Below, in pieces: positions 55,476 through 64,000 of a stretch of DNA of 64,000 nucleotides. The position numbers and the translations under genes were made by a program. Below the pieces are notes generated by a model. It did not search any database. It saw nothing but the letters and a program-made list of their open reading frames with translations, and had not been told where the DNA came from. This stretch comes from DATFQI01 sp963831105 (GTDB taxonomy: Bacteria; Actinomycetota; Thermoleophilia; Solirubrobacterales; Solirubrobacteraceae): assembly GCA_963831105.1 (NCBI GenBank), contig CAWHOS010000010.1, positions 248,001 through 312,000 on the forward strand. Reading direction: 5' to 3'. Every line of letters begins with the position of its first letter. Positions within the stretch are counted from its first letter, which is position 1.

Positions 55476-57524
55476 ATGCGTCCCATCCCGGCCCCCCGCA
55501 TCGGCGAGTCCCACGGGCTGTTGCGGGCCATCTCCCAGCGCGACCGCGTCCGGCTCGACGAGTTCGTGACCGAGTTCCCGAACGAGGACCTGTTCCCACC
55601 CGGACTCGAGAACGCGCTCGGGCGGACGCGGCAGTTCGTCTCCTACGCGCGGTCCGCCGGGCTGCTGAAGGAGGACCGCGGGGTCGTCGAGCTGACCGAG
55701 ATCGGCAAGCGCTACGTGCGCGCCGGCGACGACGACGCGCCGTTCTCGGTCTCCGACGCGCAGGCCGACTGGCTGCGCCGCCAGCTGCTCGAGAAGCACA
55801 TGACGGACTCGATCTTCCACGGGCTGGCGATCGGCCTCAGCCTGCTGTCCTCCGTGCCGCCCGCGACCCGCATCTCGATGCTCGACTTCGGCCGCGCGCT
55901 CGGCTACCTCGGCCGCGCCGGCTGGGACAACGACAACACGCTGCAGATCCAGGGCGAGCGCTACCTCGAGCTGATGCGCGACATGGGCATGATCGACGAG
56001 CAGCGCGGCGCTGACGCGGACGGGCCAGGAGACCAAGGACGAGCTGACGCTGCCCATCCACATGTCGATGACCGACATCGCCGCGCAGCTGAACCCCGGC
56101 GGCGCCGACGCCGTGCGGGCCGAGGGCGAGGCCGAGTGGGCCCAGCTCCAGCAGGCCGCGGCGCCCGAGCCCGAGCCGGCCGCGCCCGAGCCGGCCGCGC
56201 CCGAGCCGGCCGCGCCCGCCGGCCGCTGCCGACGAGGAGGACGAGTGGCAGGACGTCGGCCCGGGCGCCGCCGGCACCGGCGCCCGCGCCTGCTGCGGCG
56301 CCCGCGCCGCCACCTGCGCCGGCGGCCGCGGCGCCGCCCCTCCGACGCCGCCGGCCGACATCTGGGACACCGCCGAGCCGGACGACGACGACGAGCAGCT
56401 ACACCGCCGTCGGGGTGCCCAGGCCGGGCGCGCCGCAGGCCCCGCCCGAGCCGGCGCCGGCCGGGCCGGGGATGACCTCCGGCGACCCGCTCGCCGCGGA
56501 GCCGGCCGCCGCCGCCGTGCCGGAGCCCGCTGCGCCGCCGCAGCCCGCCGCCCCGCCGCAGCCCGCCGCGCCGCCGCAGCCCGCCGCGCCCGAGCCGCAG
56601 CCCGCCGAGCCCGCCCGCGCGCAGGACGCGGCCACGGTGATCTCCCAGCCCGCCGAGCCGGCCCCGCCGCGCCTGGCCGAGGTCCCGCCGCCGCCGCCGC
56701 GCGAGGCCAGCGGCTTCCTCGACGCCGACGCCATCCGCGCCGCCGCCGAGGGCCAGGGCCTGCGGCTGCCGGGCTCCGCCTACGCCGACGGTCGCCGCCG
56801 CGCTCGCCGCCGGGCGCCACGTCGTGCTGACCGGCGCCGGCCGGCTCGGGCAAGACCACGCTCGCGCTCGCGATCGCCCGGGCCGCGGTGACGGCCGGCC
56901 GCGCCAGCCGGCGCGGTGCTCGTCACGCCGACGGAACGCTGGTCCTCCGGCGACGCGCTCGGCCGCCGCGCCCGCCCCGACGGCACCCCGGCGACCGCCG
57001 GCAAGGTCCCCGACGCCGCGGGCCGCGGCAAGTGGCTCGTGCTCGACGAGCTCGACCGCGCCCGCGCCGACAGGGCGCTCGGCGGCCTGTCGACGTTCCT
57101 CGGCGGCCTGCCGGTCACGCTGCCGGGCGGCGAGGAGGTCAAGCCGCCCGAGGACTGGCGCATCGTCGCGACCGCGGCGGCGCCGCTCGACGCCTCGCCC
57201 GCGCTCACCGCGCCGCTTCGCGCACGTCGAGGTGCCGTTCCCGGCGCAGGCCGACGTCGACCGCGCTGCTCGACGCACGCCGCCGGCGGCGACTCGACGG
57301 CGGCCGCCGCGGCCGAGCGGCTGCTCGCCCTGCGCGAGCTGCGCCCGCTCGGCGCCGGCGTGTTCATCGACGCCGCCGCGCACGCCGCCGAGCGCAACGC
57401 GATCGAGCCCGCCGACGAGCGCACGCTGGCCCGCGAGACCTACTCCGCCTACGTCGAGCCGCTGCTGCGCGGGCTCGACGACCGCGGGCAGGACCGGCTC
57501 AAGGAGCTGCTCGGCGCGCTGTAG
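55476..57524 (+). CDS. wHTH-AAA+ ATPase, McrB/MoxR-like (many frameshifts)
   Basis: About 682 aa. N-terminal helical/winged-helix region (LRAISQRDRVRLDEFVTEFPNED; FVSYARSAGLLKEDRGVVELTEIGKRYV; TLQIQGERYLELMRDMGMIDE), a 200-residue Pro/Ala linker, then an AAA+ module: VVLTGAGSGKTTLALAIA (Walker A), GKWLVLDELDRARADRAL (Walker B), VKPPEDWRIVATAAAPLDASPALTA (sensor 1) and RFAHVEVPFPAQADVD. The layout fits McrB/MoxR-type ATPases with an N-terminal recognition domain, but no McrC-like nuclease is adjacent. About eight one-base breaks lie mainly in the linker. Confidence 0.65.
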
Positions 57525-57529
57525 GACTG

Positions 57530-57886
57530 ATGGCGGCGCGCGGGAGCTCCGAGGAGCGGGCGGCGCTCGCCCGCGCGAAGGCGCGGCTGGACCGGCTCGA
57601 CTTCCACCCGCGCCCGGTGAGCACCGCGCGCACGCGCATCTGGCACGTCCCGTGGCTGTTCCGCGCGCCGTGGTTCCGGCGCTTCGACGGCTACGAGTCG
57701 TGCGAGCAGATCTTCCTCCGCCGCCCGCTCGCCGAGGTCTCCGACGACCTGATCTGCCACGAGCTCTGCCACGTCTGGCAGGAGCAGCACGGCCGCCTGG
57801 GGATGTGGCTGTCCTACGTGCGCCGCGGCTACCGCGAGAACCCGAACGAGCTCGAGGCGCGCCGCGCGGTCGAGCTCACGCGCTGA
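57530..57886 (+). CDS. Small HExxH zinc-peptidase-like protein
   Basis: 118 aa, intact, starting 6 nt after the AAA+ stop. The motif LICHELCHVWQEQHG is an HExxH zinc site followed downstream by NPNELEARRAVELTR, where the Glu may be the third ligand, as in SprT- or DUF45-like mini-proteases. The N-terminal region (TRIWHVPWLFRAPWFRRFDGYESCEQIF) is basic and aromatic. Close coupling to the ATPase suggests a functional pair. It could be an inactive metal-binding relative. Confidence 0.65.
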   Translation: MAARGSSEERAALARAKARLDRLDFHPRPVSTARTRIWHVPWLFRAPWFRRFDGYESCEQIFLRRPLAEVSDDLICHELCHVWQEQHGRLGMWLSYVRRGYRENPNELEARRAVELTR

Positions 57887-57926
57887 GGCGGCCGGACGGG
57901 CGCGATCGGTGCCACCATGGGCGGCC

Positions 57927-58427
57927 GTGCAGCCCGGAGCCGAGAACCCCGCCGCGCTGAAGGCGGTCGCCCGCCACGCCGAGGCCGTCGCGACCGTGCG
58001 CGCGTTCGCTGCCCGCTCGGAGGCGCTGCGCGTCGTGCTGCTGGTCGACCTCGGCGACGAGGAGCCGCCCGCGATGCTCGACGTCTCGCCGGGCGGCGCG
58101 ATCGAGCTGACCGACGAGGGCGAGGCGCACGCCGTCCCGCCCGAGATGCCCGTGCCCGCGCCGCCGCGCGCGCTGCCCGAGATCCGGCCCGCCCCGTCCT
58201 CGGCGCTCAGCGCCGACCCCGTCACGGGCGAGCTCGCCGCGCCGATCGGCGCGATCGCCAACCTCGGCAACGCCGTGCTCGGCCTCGCCCGCGCGTTCGG
58301 CGGCCGCAGCGTGGCCACCGCCGAGTTCGCCACGCAGGACCCCGACCTGCCGATGACGATCGTCGCCCGCGAGGGCGAGCCGCTGCTGCTCGCCGTCGGC
58401 GACGGCCGCTTCGAGCTCCCGCTCTAG
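57927..58427 (+). CDS. Hypothetical protein
   Basis: 166 aa from GTG 57927 (VQPGAENPAALKAVARHAEAVATVRAFAARSEALRVVLLVDLGDEEPPAMLDVSPGG), a Pro-rich middle and a C-terminal beta domain (ELAAPIGAIANLGNAVLGLARAFGGRSVATAEFATQDPDLPMTIVAREGEPLLLAVGDGRFELPL). No family recognised, no membrane segment. The frame is intact, unlike most neighbours. Possibly co-transcribed with the AAA+ and HExxH genes 40 nt upstream. Confidence 0.55.
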   Translation: MQPGAENPAALKAVARHAEAVATVRAFAARSEALRVVLLVDLGDEEPPAMLDVSPGGAIELTDEGEAHAVPPEMPVPAPPRALPEIRPAPSSALSADPVTGELAAPIGAIANLGNAVLGLARAFGGRSVATAEFATQDPDLPMTIVAREGEPLLLAVGDGRFELPL

Positions 58428-58467
58428 AGATGCCCCAGCTCACGACCCCCGCGAGCTCGAGCATCTG

Positions 58468-58793
58468 ATGGACGCGTGCACTTGGTGCGGCGCCGCCGTG
58501 GAGCCATGGGACGGCTTCCGCGCCTACGAGGCGGCCGGCGGCCGGCGCGCCGTCTTCTGCCGGCTCGAGCACGTCGTCCCGTGGGCGATCCGGGGCGCGC
58601 ACTGGGAGCCGCTGACCGGCGAGGCGGATGACGTCCGCGACGGCCTGACCACTGCGCCTGGTGCGAGGCGGCGCTGCACGAGGACCACGTGGCGCTCGTG
58701 CGCTCGCGCGGCGAGCACCGGATCCCCGACGGGTTCTGCGGCGTCGCGCACCTGCTCGAGTGGGCCAAGGCGGGTGGGCGGTATCGCGTCTGA
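58468..58793 (+). CDS. Small Cys-rich zinc-binding protein (one frameshift)
   Basis: About 108 aa. MDACTWCGAAVEPWDGFRAYE and FCRLEHVVPWAIRGAHWEP contain C-x2-C and C..H ligands; after a frame change near 58645 the sequence continues DHCAWCEAALHEDHVALVRSRGEHRIPDGFCGVAHLLEWAKAGGRYRV with a second C-x2-C and C..H set. Two related zinc sites suggest an internal duplication. The function is unknown. Confidence 0.6.
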
Positions 58794-58851
58794 AACTGCC
58801 CGTTCGGGCAGGGGTGACGTGCCACTGAAGCGGGTAAAGCGTGGTGCACCC

Positions 58852-59229
58852 ATGATGCACCACCGCCACTACACCATCGACGAGGCGAACGCGAAGCTCG
58901 ACCTCGTGGGGCGCATCGTGCGCCGCATCCGCGACGCTCACCGTCGGCTCGCCGACGAAGGCTTCAACCCCGAGTTCGTCTCGCTCGCCGAGGTGTCAGG
59001 CGGCGCCTACCCGGGCCGCGAGCACGCCGCGGCGGCGCTCGAGGTGGCGCTCGGCTTCGACCACCTCGAGGAGCTCGACGTGGTGGTCCGCGACCTCGAG
59101 CGCGGCCTGATCGACTTCCCGTCGCTGCTCGGCGGCGAGGAGATCTACCTCTGCTGGCTGCTCGACGAGCCCGAGGTCGTGTACTGGCACGCGCCCGAGT
59201 CGGGCTTCGGCGGCCGCCAACCCCTGTAG
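58852..59229 (+). CDS. DUF2203 protein
   Basis: 125 aa, ATG 58852 or 58855. YTIDEANAKLDLVGRIVRRIRDA, then helical middle, and DLERGLIDFPSLLGGEEIYLCWLLDEPEVVYWHAPESGFGGRQPL match the DUF2203 pattern (RGVIDFPS ... YLCWxxGE). Widespread in bacteria and archaea, usually a lone gene; function unknown. It precedes the cytochrome P450 by 22 nt. Confidence 0.85.
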   Translation: MMHHRHYTIDEANAKLDLVGRIVRRIRDAHRRLADEGFNPEFVSLAEVSGGAYPGREHAAAALEVALGFDHLEELDVVVRDLERGLIDFPSLLGGEEIYLCWLLDEPEVVYWHAPESGFGGRQPL

Positions 59230-59251
59230 CTCACCGGCGACAATGGGCGGC

Positions 59252-60531
59252 ATGACGCTGCCGCCCGGCCCCGCCGAGCCCGCCGCGCTGCAGACGGTCG
59301 AGTGGATCGCCCGGCCGACCGCGTTCCTGCGCCGCTGCCGGGCGCGCCACGGCGATCCGTTCACGGTCCGCGTCGCGTGGGCGGACGCGCCGATGGTGCT
59401 CGTCTCGGACCCGGAGGCGATCCGGCGGGTCTTCGCCGCCGACGACGGGCAGCTCCACGGCGGCGCGAGCTCGACCGTGCTCGAGCCGTTCGCCGGCCCG
59501 ACCTCGATCCTGCTCACGCACGGGCCCGAGCACCTGCGCCGCCGGCGCGAGCTGCTGCCCGCCTTCCACGGCGAGGCGCTCGCGGGCTGGCGCGCGACGA
59601 TCGCGGAGATGGCCGCGGCGGAGGTCGCCGCGTGGCCGGCCGGCGAGCTGCGCACGCTGCCGCGGATGCAGGCGCTGACGCTCGACGTGATCCTGCGCGT
59701 CGTGCTCGGCCCGGTCGAGCGGCCGGAGCTGCGGGCCGCGATCCGCCGCGCGCTCGACATGACCGCGTCGCTGCCGCGGCTCGTCGCGATGTCGCTGTAC
59801 CGCGGCCGCGACGTGGAACGCGTTCCTGCGCGCCGTCGCCGAGGTCGACGAGCTGCTCGCGCGCGAGATCGACCGCGGCGGCGCATGCCGACGGCTCGCT
59901 GCTCGACCGTCCTGACGCAGGCGGAGATCCCGCGCGGCGAGCTGCGCGACCAGGTCGTCACCGTGCTCGCCGCCGGGCACGAGACGACGGCCGGCTCGCT
60001 CGCGTGGGCGCTCGAGCGGCTCGCGCACCACCCGCAGGCGCAGGAGCGCGTGCGCGCGGGCGACGACGCCTACCTCGACGCCGTCGTCAAGGAGGTGCTG
60101 CGCGTGCGGCCGGTGCTGTCGATCGCCGCCCGCCGCGTCGCCGCGCCGTTCGAGCTCGGCGGCCACGTGCTGCCGCCGGGCGTGCACGTCGCGCCCTGCA
60201 TCTACCTCGCCCACCGCCGGCCGGAGGCGTGGCCGGAGCCGACCGCGTTCCGGCCCGAGCGGTTCCTGGACGGCGCGCCGGCGCCGGGCACCTACCTCCC
60301 GTTCGGCGGCGGCGTGCGCCGCTGCGCCGGCGCCGCGTTCGCCGCGCTCGAGCTGCGCGAGGTGCTGCGCGCCGTGCTCGCGCGCTTCGCGCTCGCGCCC
60401 GGCCGGGCAGCACGACGGAGCGGATGATCCGCGGCTCCGTCACCTTGCGCCCATCGCGCGGTGGGACGGTCTTGACCGAGCCGCTACAACCATCGAGGCC
60501 GTGTCGCTCTTCTGCCGCCACAACCGCCTGA
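59252..60531 (+). CDS. Cytochrome P450 (frameshifts)
   Basis: About 426 aa. I-helix VTVLAAGHETTAGSLAWAL, ExxR in VKEVLRVRPVLSIAARRV, the PERF region FRPERFLDG and heme-binding PFGGGVRRCAGAAFA with the proximal Cys. Frame changes near 59817, 59885 and 59912 cut the middle. After a further change near 60405, the P450-typical end STTERMIRGSVTLRPSRGGTVL follows, so the gene runs to 60531 and overlaps the next start by 31 nt; a stop at 60427 is the alternative. No redox partner gene is adjacent; the substrate is unknown. Confidence 0.85.
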
Positions 60532-61408
60532 CCGCCAACTGCCCGATCTGCGGACGCGAGCAGCGCGAGGAGCTGCGCTCCAAGGCGCCGCCGGGCCCGC
60601 CGCGCACGCGCTCGTCGTCGAGCACACGCCAAGCGCCGTGGCTCCGGATCGGGGCGCACCTCCGGCGTCGTGACGCGCCGCGTGGCGCGCGCCGCCGACG
60701 ACGGCTACCGCAACCCGCTCGCCCCCGGCCTGCGCGCGACGGCCGATGCCGAGCGGCTCGCCGCCGCGCTCGCCGCCGCGGCGGAGCGGCTCGTGCCGCC
60801 GGGCCCGTACCCGGAGCTCGCCGAGGAGGCCGACCCCGAGCAGGCCGGCTGGCTCGCGTTCCTGCTCGCGCTCGCCGGCCCGGAGGCGCCCGAGCTCCAG
60901 CAGGCGCTGCGCAGCGCCCGGCCCGCGTGGGAGGACGGCGTGCCGGAGGACCTCCCGGCCGAGCGCCGCCGCACCGCCGAGGCCTACCGCGCCTGGGTCG
61001 GCCGCGCCGGCTCCCAGGAGGCCGCCTTCACCGGCGACGCCGCGCTGGACGCCCGAGCGGCGCTTCGCCCGCGTCTTCGAGCGCCTCGTCGCTGCCCGGG
61101 CTTCGGCCGCGCCGCGGCGCTTCGACCTGCTGACCGCGCTCGACGCCGCCGGCCGCTACGAGCTGACCGCGGGCGAGCTGTTCCTCGGGCTCGAGGACGA
61201 CGCCGACCACGCTGGCCGCCAAGCGGCTGCTGGTCTCCGGCGACCGCCTGCTGCTCGACCGCCGCGCGCGCGAGCTCGCCGAGGCGTACCGGGCTGCCGC
61301 TCGCCGCGCTGGACCGCGGCCTCGCCGTCTGGGGCACGCCGGGCGCGCGCGGTCGACCTCGCCGGCGAGCCGCCCGCCGCCGTGCGCGCCGCGCTGGGAT
61401 TGCGGTGA
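60501..61408 (+). CDS. Hypothetical protein with N-terminal zinc motif (frameshifts)
   Basis: GTG start overlapping the P450 tail. LFCRHNRLTANCPICGREQREEL gives a Cys/His zinc site; after a break near 60625, KRRGSGSGRTSGVVTRRVARAADDGYRNPLAPGLR begins an Ala-rich helical domain (LAFLLALAGPEAPELQQALRSAR ... ERRRTAEAYRAWVGR) and further helices (RFARVFERLVAARAS; ELTAGELFLGLEDDAD; GLPLAALDRGLAVWG). No family recognised. Breaks near 61050, 61210, 61285 and 61350. Confidence 0.55.
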
Positions 61409-61873
61409 GCGCCGACGTCGCCGAGCTCGACCTCGGCGACGACGCCACGCTCGAGCGACTCGTCGCGCTGCAGCGCGCGAGCTACGCCGTCGAGGCGGAG
61501 CTGATCGGCGCGGCCGAGCTGCCGCCGATGCGCGAGTCGCCCGGCGAGCTGCGCGCCTGCGGCGAGACGTTCCTCGGCGCGCGCCGCGACGGCCGGCTGG
61601 TCGGCGCGGTGTCGTTCCGGCGCGCCGGCGGCACCGTCGACATCCACCGGCTGGTCGTCGACCCCGAGGCGTTCCGCGGCGGTGTGGCGACCGCGCTGCT
61701 GGACGCGCTCGAGGCGCGCGAGGCCGGGGCGACGCACTGGACGGTCGGGCACGGGCGCCGCCAACGGCCCCGCCCGCGCGCTCTACGAGCGCCGCGGGTT
61801 CACGCCGACCGAGGAGCGGGTCGTCCCGGGCGGCGTCCGCTGGGTCCGCTTGGACCGCTCGGGCGCCCGCTAG
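61405..61873 (+). CDS. GNAT-family N-acetyltransferase (one frameshift)
   Basis: GTG start in GTGA overlap. LERLVALQRASYAVEAELIG, FLGARRDGRLVGAVSFRRAGG, VDIHRLVVDPEAFRGGVATALLDALEAREAG (acetyl-CoA loop FRGGVA) and, after a break near 61755, TGAANGPARALYERRGFTPTEER. This is a standard GNAT with the ARALYERRGF helix. Substrate unknown. Its stop codon TAG is also the start of the -10 hexamer of the next gene. Confidence 0.82.
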
Positions 61874-61876
61874 GTT
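61871..61876 (+). promoter_or_regulatory. TANNNT -10 of membrane-protein gene
   Basis: TAGGTT, 6 nt before GTG 61883; its TAG is the stop of the GNAT gene. Confidence 0.45.
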
Positions 61877-61882
61877 CCCGCC

Positions 61883-63329
61883 GTGTCCGCCACCCGCGAT
61901 CGACGGCCGGCGCTCGCCCGCCTGCGCGCGCTCGCCGTGGCGCCGCCGGAGCCGGCCAGCCCCGGCCCGGCCCGTCGCGCTGCTCGTGCTCGGGTGCCTC
62001 GCGCTCGCGGCGCTCTCGCTGCTGCTGCCCTCGACGCCGACCTACGACCCGTGGGCCTGGATCATCTGGGGCCGCGAGGTCATGCACCTCGACCTCGTGA
62101 CCACCGAGGGGCCGTCCTGGAAGCCGCTGCCGATCCTCTTCACGGCGCCGTTCTCGCTCGCCGGCGACGCGGCGGCGCCCGAGCTGTGGATCGTCATCGC
62201 GCGCGCGGGCGGCCTGCTCGCGATCGCGATGGCCTACCGGCTGGCGGCGCGGCTCGCCGGGCCGGTGGCGGGCGTGATCGCCGCGGTCGCGCTGCTGCTG
62301 GCGGACGAGTTCGTGCTCAACTTCGCGCGCGGCAACTCGGAGGGGATGCTCGTCGCCATCTGCCTGCTGGCGCTCGAGCGCCACCTCGACGGCCGCCGGC
62401 GCGACGCGTTCCTGCTCGGCTTCCTCGCCGGGCTGCTGCGGCCCGAGGTCTGGCCGCTGTGGGCGCTGTACGGGCTCTGGTACGCGGCGGTCGAGTGGCG
62501 CGGCCGGCCGCCGTGGCGGACGTTCGCGCTCGTCGGCGGCCTGGGCGTGCTGACGCTCGTCGTGTGGTGCTGCCGGAGTACCTCGGCTCGGGCTCCGCTG
62601 CTGCGCGCCGCCGAGCGCGCGCGCCAGCCCAACCCGGACTCGGCGGCCTTCGCCGCCTCCCCGTTCCTCGAGGTCTTCCGCCGCTCGGCGTCGGTGCTCA
62701 CCGTGCCGGTCTACGCCGGGGCGGTCGTGGCCGTCCTGCTCGCCGCGCGGCGGCGCCGCGAGCCGTACGCCGTGGTGGTGTTCACGCTCGCGGCCCTCTC
62801 GACGACGCTGATGGTGGCCGTCGCGCTGATGACGGAGGCCGGCTTCGCCGGCAACCTGCGCTACGTCGCGCTGCCTGCCGCGATGGTGTGCGTGCTCGCC
62901 GGCGCGGGCTGGGTCGGCCTGTTCGAGCTGCTGCGCGGGCGTGCGAGCCTCGCCGTGGCGGTGGTGCTCGCCGTCGTGGCGCTGGCCGCGTCGGCGCCGT
63001 CGGTCGTGGACGACGTGCGCAGCCTCGACACGTCGCTGGACCGGGTCGCGTCGGAGTCCGACCTCTACGGACCCAACCTCGAGGCGGTGATCGCCAAGGC
63101 GGGCGGGGAGAAGGCGCTGAAGGCGTGCGGCCCCGTCTACACGGGTGCGTTCCAGACCCAGGCGGTGGCCTGGTACCTGCACCTGCACGAGACGGAGGTG
63201 ATCATCTTCCCGTCCCCGCCGGGCACGATGATCGCGCCTCACTTCACGGCGAACGCGCGCGATCCGCGCTTCCCGAAGGTGACCGAGACGACGCGCTGGA
63301 TGGTGGGGAGTACCTGCAACGGCCCGTGA
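61883..63329 (+). CDS. Polytopic GT-C-like membrane protein, paralogue of the gene at 49156
   Basis: About 482 aa, GTG start. After a soluble N-terminus and a frame change near 61975, VLGCLALAALSLLLPSTPTYDPWAWIIWGREVMHLDL (helix then acidic/aromatic loop) and TTEGPSWKPLPILFTAPF begin the membrane domain; LLRPEVWPLWALYGLWYA and TEAGFAGNLRYVALPAAM recur in the paralogue. A pair of compensating indels near 62568-62595 hides VLPEYLGSG. Roughly ten helices and the C-terminal soluble stretch (GGEKALKACGPVYTGAFQTQAVAWYLHLHE) resemble DUF2029-type mannosyltransferases. Confidence 0.7.
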
Positions 63330-63338
63330 ACATCCCTC

Positions 63339-63344
63339 TAACCT
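63339..63344 (+). promoter_or_regulatory. TANNNT -10 of GT39-like gene
   Basis: TAACCT, 7 nt before ATG 63352. Confidence 0.45.
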
Positions 63345-63351
63345 CCTGACG

Positions 63352-64000
63352 ATGGCGACGATCGCCTCGCGCCGGCCGGCATGGAGCCTGCCCGCCACCG
63401 TCGCCGGGAGCACCCGGCTGCTCGCGCCATTGGCCGTCGGAGGCCTGGTGCTCCTGTCGATCCTCCTGCGCACGCGCGACTTCGACGTCGGCTTCTGGAT
63501 CGACGAGGGCCTGTCGGTGGGCATCGCCGACCGGCCGCTGTCGGACATCCCGGCCGCGCTGCGGCTCGACGGCTCGCCGCCGCTGTACTACTCGCTGCTG
63601 CACGTCTGGATGGCGGTCTTCGGCGAGACCGAGACCGCGACCCACGCGCTGTCGCTGGTGTTCGCCGTGCTCGCCGTCCCGGCGGCCTGGTGGGCGGCGC
63701 GCGGGCTGTTCGGGCCGACGGCCGGCCTCGCGGCCGCGCTGCTGGCGGCGACGAACCCGTTCCTGACGCAGTACGCGCAGGAGACGCGGATGTACACGCT
63801 CGTGGCGCTGCTCGGGCTGCTCGCGTGCGGCACGTTCGGCCGCGCCTTCGTGCTCGCAGGGACCGAGGCGGCGCCCCCGCGAGCGAGTCGCCGGCGCTGG
63901 GCCGGCGCCTTCGCGGTCGCGCTGGCGGCGCTGATGTACACCCACAACTGGGCGCTCTTCTTCGCCGCCGCCTGCGGGCTGACCTGGCTGGTGCTGCTGG
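63352..64000 (+). CDS. Glycosyltransferase family 39/ArnT-like protein (partial, runs off the window)
   Basis: First 216 residues. After a hydrophobic helix (LLAPLAVGGLVLLSILLRTRD) comes FDVGFWIDEGLSVGIAD, whose acidic WIDE motif in the first loop is the catalytic hallmark of GT-C/PMT enzymes, then GSPPLYYSLLHVWMAVFGETETATHALSL and TQYAQETRMYTLVALLGLL. These features define dolichyl/undecaprenyl-phosphate-sugar transferases of GT39/GT83. It is unbroken by indels. Confidence 0.85.
   Translation, partial: MATIASRRPAWSLPATVAGSTRLLAPLAVGGLVLLSILLRTRDFDVGFWIDEGLSVGIADRPLSDIPAALRLDGSPPLYYSLLHVWMAVFGETETATHALSLVFAVLAVPAAWWAARGLFGPTAGLAAALLAATNPFLTQYAQETRMYTLVALLGLLACGTFGRAFVLAGTEAAPPRASRRRWAGAFAVALAALMYTHNWALFFAAACGLTWLVLL

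Noticed and set aside
45300..62600. Programmed ribosomal frameshifting or translational recoding
   Set aside because: Breaks lack slippery heptamers, occur in every gene type and in all frames, and cluster by position instead of by gene family; assembly error explains them better.
45300..62600. A decaying (pseudogene-rich) genomic island
   Set aside because: Amino-acid sense and catalytic motifs are preserved between breaks and no substitutions producing stops are seen; genuine decay would also show nonsense mutations and larger deletions.

Overview
The window is very G+C-rich DNA whose genes carry strong G/C third-position bias, and it looks like chromosome of an actinobacterium of the Thermoleophilia/Solirubrobacterales type. 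The clues are the lineage-typical collagen-like secreted protein (N-terminus LSYANVTASLALFVALGG) at 38.3-38.9 kb, several 'hypothetical' secreted proteins with Ig/PKD-like folds, a sigma factor fused to an anti-sigma zinc finger and membrane anchor, and the actinobacterial SUF parts list. Taxonomy is inferred from these features only; there is no rRNA or tRNA gene, CRISPR array, insertion sequence or prophage in the window.

Layout. 0-6.7 kb: a NarL-type response regulator and two tandem DesK-type histidine kinases (minus strand) face a START-like protein and a MacB/FtsX-type ABC exporter across a palindromic control region. 6.7-14.2 kb: secreted protein, EamA transporter, HD-GYP phosphodiesterase, AraC-DinB fusion, a metalloprotease with an emfourin-like inhibitor, a MoaD-like protein and a wrecked sialidase-like gene. 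14.1-21.7 kb: small enzymes (VOC, MBL, alpha/beta hydrolase), translational GTPase TypA, a DksA-like protein, a BrkB-type membrane protein and TrmO. 21.7-24.7 kb: Rrf2 regulator with sufC-sufS-sufU. 24.7-32.1 kb: PKD secreted protein, GCS2 plus ATP-grasp ligase pair, small membrane proteins and a PLD-like protein. 32.2-35.2 kb: Rieske-sufB-sufD, i.e. the other half of the SUF machinery, with a similar 17-bp site at its promoter. 35.3-45.8 kb: small genes, a methyltransferase, extracellular proteins, the sigma/anti-sigma fusion, a zinc-ribbon protein of unknown function and an LVIVD beta-propeller protein.

45.8-50.4 kb holds the most unusual cluster: a near-consensus promoter with an operator drives an SPFH/band-7 protein, a diverged NAD-kinase-like protein and a protein that appears to fuse an NMN-adenylyltransferase-like domain to a SAM methyltransferase, followed by a polytopic membrane protein. 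50.4-52.9 kb encodes reverse transsulfuration (cystathionine beta-synthase and a gamma-lyase/synthase). 53-64 kb contains cell-wall hydrolases, a histone-like low-complexity protein, a McrB/MoxR-like AAA+ ATPase, small metal-binding proteins, a cytochrome P450 and GT-C-like membrane proteins.

Sequence quality is uneven. From about 45.3 to 62.6 kb almost every gene is broken by single-base indels (mostly one extra base) although the protein remains conserved across the breaks; about a dozen similar breaks lie upstream. These genes are annotated as whole loci with frameshifts, and the breaks are most simply assembly errors. A second window-wide pattern is a TANNNT hexamer 6-9 nt before the start codon of about fifteen genes, the signature of leaderless transcription.
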